Assembly (NCBI GenBank): GCA_002633005.1
Contig: NMRA01000180.1
Coordinates: 699,995-758,993, forward strand
DNA length: 58,999 nt
Direction of reading: 5' to 3'
Source of the DNA: Phoronis australis
Taxonomy: Eukaryota > Phoronida > Phoronidae
Shown here: positions 52,433 through 58,999 of the stretch, piece after piece
How positions within the stretch are numbered: position 1 is the stretch's first letter
Layout: every line of letters begins with the position of its first letter
Made by a program: the position numbers and the translations under genes
The notes under the pieces: generated by a model
What the model was told of the DNA's origin: nothing
The model's database searches: none
The model's input: only the letters and a program-made list of their open reading frames with translations

Positions 52433-52573
52433 TTAGATTATTACATGGCGAAATCGTTATCCCCCGTTATCTAGAGCCCGAGTGGATTTTGGAGAATTAT
52501 AATATGATAATTCTACAAAATTCACGAGGGCTCTAATAAGGGGGATAACGACTGAGAACATTTAATAATCCAT
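52433..52573. repeat. 141-bp near-palindromic foldback element
   Basis: Arms centre on TATAATATGATAATTCTAC. Left CGTTATCCCCCGTTATCTAG and GAGCCCGAGTGGATTTTG pair with the right CGAGGGCTCTAATAAGGGGG and ATAACG. The outermost TAGATTATTA pairs with TAATAATCCA. Foldback MITE type, no ORF. Confidence 0.7.
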
Positions 52574-53433
52574 TTATACCACATACTGAGAGAGAAACAT
52601 TACAATGAATCGATCTACCTTTCTCGAATCGCCTCGGCTTTGTAACTACTTTTTATGTCAGAGGCCCGGGGTCGGAGGTCGTGACCTTTTAAGAAAAGCT
52701 GAGCAATTTTTTCTTGTCAAATAATGCTTTTACTCAAAACCAATTGAAAATTTAAACAAAACAGAAATAAAGTGAATCTGTAAATTAAGGTTTAGCAACT
52801 ATTATAGCTTTTATACATTTTATCACGCTAAGCTTCGACCGGGAAAATATCGTCTGCTAAAGTAGGTTACCAATAGTAACAGAGTATAATGCTCAAGTTA
52901 AAGGATCCCGACGACACGATACCCGCATTCAAATTGGAGATCGGTGATTTACAAGTGAGAGAACACGAGAGAAAATTTTCACAGAATTAGGATATCGTTT
53001 TTATGAAAATTACGCGTCTTATCTTTCATAGGGTATAAATGTCGTTGCAATGCCCTTTGCTGAACATGCGATTGTTGCGCGTGCTCATTTAAGTATTCTA
53101 TTTTCACGTTCGATGACGTCAGCTGCTGAGTGGTGTAGTGGTAAAGTCGGCGACTCGGCCTCGGTTTCCCGCCAAAATGTTATCTCACTAGTGAGACAAC
53201 TTGATGGGTTATTACACGGTTGTATCTGCCATTCGAGGCTAATATTGTGGTATAAAAGATATTTCGTTTGAACACCACAGCGCCCCACGTCATTCTAAAA
53301 ATTCGCTCATCACCTGGGCCATCAGCTAGTGAACTTCAACTCGCTCATCGTCCTTTCAGTTTCCATTGCCTGCTGAGCGAGTGGCTAAGCATACTGCTGT
53401 AATAATACTGTTCTCCCCAATAGACGGCAATCT
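52574..53433. other. Intergenic spacer
   Basis: Contains TGGTGTAGTGG at 53131-53141, an A-box-like word without a B box. Nothing else recognised. Confidence 0.5.
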
Positions 53434-54604
53434 CAGCCGATTTCATAAAGGTGGTTTAAAATAAAACCTGGTTTAAAATGGACTTAAACCAGGCTTAAAG
53501 ATAATCTGCATTTCATAAAGGTGGCTTACCTTTTAGTCCAGTGATCTAGTAAAACCTGGTTTAACTGCAATTTAGACCTGGTCTAAGTCAGTTTTCATTT
53601 CAACAACGAAGTCTATATTCTTGAGATCTGTATTAAGATCTTAAACCAGGTTTAATTTTAGACTTGGTCAGACCAAGGTTTAACTGTTAAATATGACGGA
53701 CTTGCATGATATAGGTGTAAATGAATGAGGCCGTGGTGTGCATTTACGACGCAGTTTTAGAGCGAAAATGGACTATTTTCAACATTCAGTTTTACGACGA
53801 CACAAGATCAAACGTAGCAGGGGCGGATCCACGACTTTTAAAGGGAGGGGGTCGGTCAAGGACTTTTAAAAAGGGAGGACCAAGTCAACAATTTGAAAAT
53901 TATGGTTTGATCTCACTAAAATCAAGCAAAAAGGGAGTCCAGACCCCTTGACCCCCTTGGATCCGCCTATGTGTAGACCAGTTCGTGCTGGATAATGTCC
54001 TGCGGATTCTTCAGAATGCGAGTGGTCGAGCAGGGCGTCATCGTCATAAGCGTTACGGGTTTGACTGAAGACAGCATTTTCTGATTCTTCTGAGCTCCAC
54101 CTCCATTGGTCTCCGACTTAATGTTGCCGGGAAGGGGTCTTGCTCCCCCCCCTTTGGCCGCGAAAAATAAACACTAAAATGGCAAGGAAATAAATTTGGA
54201 CATTTACGATATTACGGCTCGTGAGCTTGTACTTTAATGTGTGTATACGTGTGTTGGTCACACACATTACATCTTTCATCATGAGAAAAGCTTTTACACC
54301 TTTTTCGCAAATGTCTGCACTGATTCTACTAGTGTGTGCCATTGTATACCCACGTGATCAAGGTTTCATTGAAGCACTTCAATAGTTTCCTTGTTGGGTT
54401 AATCCAGATCGACACAGCAGGGTGGCTTAGATACTTTAAAACTGGTTTTACTAAACCGGCTACCTGGTCTAACAAAACCAGTCTTTCAGACTTTTAAACC
54501 ACGTTGGTGAAATGCAAATTGGGTCTAAAATTAGACCAGGTGTAGGAAGACCAGGTTTATGTCTTAAACCTGGTTTTGTTAAACCACCTTTATGAAATCG
54601 GCTG
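53434..54604. mobile_element. 1.17-kb DNA element with ~190-bp TIRs rich in GGTTTAA
   Basis: Ends CAGCCGATTTCATAAAGGTG (left) and its exact complement on the right, CACCTTTATGAAATCGGCTG. A second, inner pair of the same word (53508 and about 54495-54515) and many ACCTGGTTTAA / TTAAACCAGGT words extend the pairing. The interior has no intact transposase. A nested MITE sits at 53819-53973. Target duplication not clear, so the superfamily is not assigned. Confidence 0.65.
53819..53973. mobile_element. Nested MITE with GGCGGATCC ends
   Basis: Left AGGGGCGGATCCACGACT, right CCCCTTGGATCCGCCTAT in inverted orientation, 155 bp, inside the 53.4-54.6 kb element and so younger than it. A half-similar word (AAGGGGGATCCAGGACTTT) lies at 25105-25123 beside the gap. 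Confidence 0.5.
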
Positions 54605-55074
54605 TATGTGTCACCGCAAGGTCAAGGTAATTTTGCAGAAACAACATTATTGATCGAAGTTTCTTTTAGATGCCAAATCAACGTTACATCGCCAAATGTG
54701 ACAAATAATAAACAAACACATTTACAACTATCAACAAACTTTCGTTTGTAGTTCACCTCAACAGTAAGTATAAGTTTCGTGTACAGTATGGTACAAGGAT
54801 ATAACAGTTGTACCACAATGGGTATAGTAGCTGTAATGGTCACTCAAATGGACAAAAGGCGTTGGTATCTCAAAGTTTAAAACCGATATCAAATCAAAAC
54901 TATTTACAGTTTTCACTAACATTTGCCACTAAGAAAAGCACGCCACTTGGGGACACACCAGCAGGCATCGAAAAGATGGCAGGTCTAGTCTACTTATTTT
55001 CATGAAGAACAATGATGAGAACGGCCAGTAATTCTTGGGACCTGCAGAAAACTTGGTAGTTACCCGATCATCTC

Positions 55075-55500
55075 CAAAATGGACCCACAGCCCCTAGATT
55101 TTGCTGCTGAAGTTAAATACGACAAAAACCGTTTGGTACGAGAACATTGCCGCCACGTACTTCTGTGCCATTTTTGTTCTTTGAGATCTGTCATTATCTT
55201 TTCTTGATATCATTCCATAACGCTCTTCCCGTGTATCGCAAATACGTCAAAAGCCGCTTGTCAAAACTAACATAGTCACATATATAGGGGGCTCTGCAGA
55301 GGTCAAGTTCTCTCAGCAGTCAAACTCTGTCGGAGCATTGCATTGTGTTAAGTTTCATTGAAATATGTCAGTCAGTTATCAAGACTATCAACTGGAAACA
55401 CGCTTCCCTAATATACTGAAAACGTTTCCTTGTTCCTGGGGTAAGGACAGACTAACAAGTAGCATGCCTTACACCCTTGTGCAAAACTTCGTCAAAACAC
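55075..55500. repeat. Distant copies of the ~200-bp repeat
   Basis: GTTAAGTTTCATTGAAATAT, GTCAGTTATCAAG and CACCCTTGTGCAAAACTTCG parallel the 46.1-46.3 kb unit. More diverged than the other copies. Confidence 0.35.
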
Positions 55501-55839
55501 GACCAGTGTCTCTAACATTGGAGAAGAAAACATATCTATTCGCGGCATCCAGCCACGGCAAAGGGTCGGTGTGTATAAAGGATGAACATTGTAATTGAGG
55601 GATTTGTTGACTAATTCTGAAGAAAAATCGCTGGTTGTCTGGCTCCCCGTCTCGCGTGAAGGTTCTATTATAAACAAAAATGACAAAATTAAAATGAAGC
55701 CATCAAATGATGGCTTTGGTAACTGCAACATGCCATCAAAACTCAGTCGAACATATGACCAGAAATTCACAGTGCACTGATCACCTGCAACCATTTTTTG
55801 CTTCAATAATATACCCTTAAAACCGAGATGAGAAGCGAG

Positions 55840-55935
55840 AGACCTGACTCAAGCCCCTGCTGGTCTCGAACCCACGACGAGGAAAGAAAGACAGCACTCT
55901 TCGCACAATGTCACACTGCCTTCTCTATAGCAGAC
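55840..55935 (-). repeat. tRNA-derived SINE head (possible)
   Basis: Read on -, GTGGGTTCGAGACCAGC contains a good pol III B box (GGTTCGAGACC), with an A-box-like segment about 55 bp before it (GGCAGTGTGACATTGTGC). It does not fold as an intact tRNA by eye. Confidence 0.4.
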
Positions 55936-57353
55936 TCGGAAACTCCTAGCAGTTTAAAACTACATTTCAGTAAGAATCTGGCATTATATTTACTGTGCTG
56001 ATGGGCGTGAACTTGAAATCATGCTTAATCTCAAGATCGAATACGCGTGGACTTTAATAAAGTTGTGCAATGCACTAAAGTAAATTACAGGTTAATAAAA
56101 TAATGTAAATTTTAGTCAAGTTTTCATTAACTATTAGCGATTTATGCCAAACATTAATTGATTAACCATTTAACGATTCCTCCCATTTGGGACACAAATT
56201 TCGATAAAAGAGAAAACGGGTGATAGTGAGCTCAATAATTAGCAAAATTTCTAAAAACTGAACAAATTAAAATTTCACCTAATTGCTTTAACTCCAAGTC
56301 TACACTGTACGCGCTCCTCGACTTCAGCATGATTCCAAGTTCACGTTCAGCTTGAGTTACGTAACTTTTTTGTCATTATTTTGCCGACAATTGACAGGTT
56401 TTTGATACTCATAAATCAATTAAATCACGAAAAAGGCGAAACTTTGCGAGAATTCCATCATTAAAACTAGTTAGAACTTTGTACTCGAAGGCGTCAGACT
56501 GGCTATAAAGGCGCCTATAACCAAAGCTCCAATCTTATTCACCTGTCGCGTTGAGGTGCCATTCTCCCCTCGTAGCTTGTAGACGCTTTGTAGTGAACCG
56601 AGTGAGCACACACTACACCTGTACATGTATAATGTACTTTAGCCACGCTCAGCAGACGGCTACAATCAGTCTGTTACGTAAGATTTGATGTTTACTCATG
56701 ATAACCTATTCAGCCATAGTGATGGTCTCCCACAGTCCTGATACAAAAAGACATTAAAAATCTTGTTGACGAAATAGAATAAGAAAAACGAGAGCGCTCG
56801 GAGGAGCGACACTTGACGAAATTACGCGAAAACAGGACGATGGGGAGGACGACAACTACGATCATGACGACTAGCGAGCAATGAAAAATATCTTATGAAA
56901 GCCCGTTTAAAACTCTGTCGAATTGTACAAATTTCTGATCGGTTAATATATATGGCAAGAAAATCCTGGCGCACAAAACTATTTTCAAAAAACACCAAAT
57001 TTTCTCCCCGAAATAACCACTTCCTTGCAAGTGCAAGAAAAAGTCTGACTACAGATTCAGAATGCTCGTCCTCACTAGATTCTAACTATGTGGTCATAGC
57101 AAGCCTCTTACCAGCTACTTTTTGGCAAATTTGATCTGTCTGACAGCCACCCGAAATCGCACCCGGTTTCTCGGACAACAGACGACAGGGGTTGATAGCA
57201 AATGACAGCCACCAGTTTGCATCATAAGTAAGTAAAACTTGGCTTTTATCATTCAAAAACACAAGTAAATAAGTTTCCTGGCAATTGTTGTCAATAATTT
57301 TCTCAAACCACCCTCCAAACCTGACACGCCCTCAACATAAATTCTAGGGACTA
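55936..57353. other. Intergenic spacer
   Basis: A segment at about 56885-56930 (CTTATGAAAGCCCGTTTAAA) has a relative at about 57738-57772 (CTTATTCTGAAAGCCCGTTC), so a dispersed repeat. No gene. Confidence 0.5.
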
Positions 57354-57477
57354 GAAAATGCTCCGTGGCCGCGGCCTGACTGTTGAAAATGCTCCGTGGC
57401 CGCGGCCTGACTGTTGAAAATGCTCCGTGGCCGCGGCCTGACCGTTGAAAATGCTCCGTGGCTGCGGCCTGACTGTT
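57354..57477. repeat. Minisatellite, 4 x 31 bp
   Basis: Four head-to-tail units starting GAAAATGCTCCGTGG at 57354, 57385, 57416 and 57447. Three contain the palindrome GGCCGCGGCC; the fourth has T in place of one C. Copies are nearly identical, so the array is young. A minus-strand open frame runs through it but shows no other sign of being coding. Confidence 0.9.
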
Positions 57478-58999
57478 CAGTGCTACCTGCAGTCTTGAGC
57501 GACAGTAAGCAAAATTAACGATGATGATGATTGTGATGATGAAGGTGGCGATGATGAACAACATCATAACATTCATACAATGAACTTAGATGTCATAAAT
57601 CAGTAAGAAATTAGCTTCAGTCTTGTTCAAATAAACTAAACCAACATCAGTGCAGTAAGAGCGCTTAAACAAGGGAACAGCGCTATCAGAAAATCTCAAA
57701 TAATTCAAAAAAGTAGACGTCCTAGCAAAAAATGGAAAACTTATTCTGAAAGCCCGTTCCAAACTCTACTTAAATTGATAGTTTTGCAACATTCCAAAAT
57801 TTTTTCGAAAAAATTGAAATTTTGCGTTTTTTTGAAATTCGAAGTCAAATAACTCGAAAACGGTAAGTCTGAGAAAAACGTTATCGCAAAACTTTTGAAA
57901 GAGCATACTTCAAGGAATCCACATGCAAAAATTCACATCATTTGCTCTTCCCGTTAAAAACTTATGCGACCGTAGAACGATTGCAAACGGATGAAAATGT
58001 GCCAGAGCCGCCATCTTCAAAGTGACTTCCGGTTAAACAAAATTTTACAAAAGCCGATATAAGAAAAATCAATATGAGTATAGAACTCTAGGACTGCAAT
58101 GCCAACTCCGGTGCAAAACCATGCAGTTTGGTATTGAAGGTCGCGACTGCGATCTCGAGGTTTTAGAGGACTGGCCGCGAGAGTTAGCCCAATGTAGGCC
58201 AAAGTCCTTGTTGTCTGCTCGGCTGAGTTATCAAATCAAACCTAATTTCTCTGCTTCATTTTCATTTTGACTTTTTTAAACAGAATGGAATCTAGTAAGA
58301 CTTTTGTGGTACGGTTCCAGACAACCAGCGATTTCTCGGTAAAGCTAATCAACAAACACGTCAGTTACACTGGTAATTCTTAACATGCACCGAAACGTGA
58401 CCCCGGCTGGATGACGGGAATATAGTTTTGTCTCTGATGTCTTTGCAACTCAAGTCTTACTTTCGATAACCTATCAAGCTACGTATGTTTTCATCAAGAC
58501 ATTTTGGATGCATTTCGCATTTTTTCGGAAAGAGGTGACCTTTGGTTTCTGAGTGTAGTGAAATGTGAAACGTAGTGTTTTGGCCCTTATAGCAGGTGTG
58601 TTTACGTAACTTTCGAAAATATGCTGTATTTATTGACATAGCTAAATGTGCGTTTGTGCAAATCATGTATACTGATATTATTACTTTTTCTTATTGTTTC
58701 TATAATAATCCATCTGTGCAATGTTTACCTGTTGCCCATGTATAAAGCTTATTAGATTTCTGAGCAGTGATGTTACCTATACCAGCGATATAAAATTATG
58801 AAAATGAAAAGTTAACCTCGTCAAAAATGCAATCCAATTCATTGTGTTGCTGACAACGCATTTGCCAAATGTCCTGCTACGGGAGGACTGCCGGTGACAT
58901 TTTTTGAAATTTTCCTCCCATTGCTTCACACTATCAAACTGTCCCGTACTTTGATATATGGCGAGCTTGATTGAAATATTATAGTATACTATTGTAGTT
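57478..58999. other. Right end of window
   Basis: AT-rich, no gene features. Ends with words (AAATGTCCTGCTACGGGAGG) loosely like the ~200-bp repeat. Confidence 0.5.

Noticed and set aside
53120-53200. tRNA gene suggested by TGGTGTAGTGG
   Set aside because: No B box within range and no cloverleaf by eye.
57354-57477. Direct-repeat array as CRISPR
   Set aside because: Units abut with no spacers, and the genome is eukaryotic.
57253-57576. Minus-strand frame of 107 codons with a repeated Ala-rich peptide
   Set aside because: The repeat comes from the 31-bp minisatellite (not a multiple of three, so the peptide changes register). No other coding sign.

Overview
The window is eukaryotic genomic DNA from an animal, most likely a marine invertebrate (a hemichordate- or echinoderm-type deuterostome fits best, but this is inference). 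Genes are split by GT-AG introns of about 0.4-4 kb, intergenic DNA is full of small DNA-transposon remnants, and there are no operons or ribosome-binding sites. A run of 895 Ns (25181-26075) is an assembly gap.

The dominant content is a tail-to-tail pair of animal lipoxygenase genes with PLAT domains. Gene A is on + (visible coding exons 1187-11992) and gene B on - (43751-29260). I could place nine coding exons in each, with the same phases. Eight of nine exon pairs have identical lengths (161, 101, 205, 442, 251, 207, 111 and 180 bp for exons 1 and 3-9), so the pair arose by inverted duplication of one intron-containing gene. Both keep the lipoxygenase iron-binding His, His, His and Asn and both have Gly at the stereocontrol position, which predicts R-hydroperoxide products. 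Both end in Ala where the family has the iron-coordinating C-terminal Ile. Gene B carries a one-base frameshift in exon 2, at an A5 run, which is either an assembly error or a sign that B is a pseudogene. The exon for the start of the PLAT domain was not found for either gene.

The 17 kb between the two 3' ends (12-29 kb) holds a small secreted follistatin/Kazal-type gene on - (23584-23216), a frameshifted THAP-domain relic (18.8 kb), a P2X7-intracellular-domain-like ORF on - next to the gap (26.1-26.5 kb), a MITE family with CGTTCAGTAACGC ends (20.5, 22.5 and 18.3 kb), a long foldback at 16.7 kb and a TTAA-flanked MITE at 14.3 kb.

The most unusual item is inside intron 5 of gene B: a 1213-bp element (33220-34432) flanked on both sides by TTAA, with about 200-bp terminal inverted repeats. 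A decayed THAP/zinc-cluster (Kolobok-like) transposase reads inward from one end. A second ORF, whose start matches that of the P2X7-like ORF at 26.5 kb, reads inward from the other. The copy at 26.5-26.8 kb shares the same TIR and TTAA end. This suggests a two-gene TTAA transposon family that carries a P2X7-like zinc-binding protein.

Upstream of gene B (44-59 kb) I see no intact gene. The region holds degenerate ~200-bp repeats, a broken transposon-type ORF with a Cys-rich tail (48.5-48.9 kb), a foldback at 52.4 kb, a 1.17-kb TIR element with a nested MITE (53.4-54.6 kb), a possible tRNA-derived SINE (55.9 kb) and a 4 x 31-bp minisatellite (57.4 kb).
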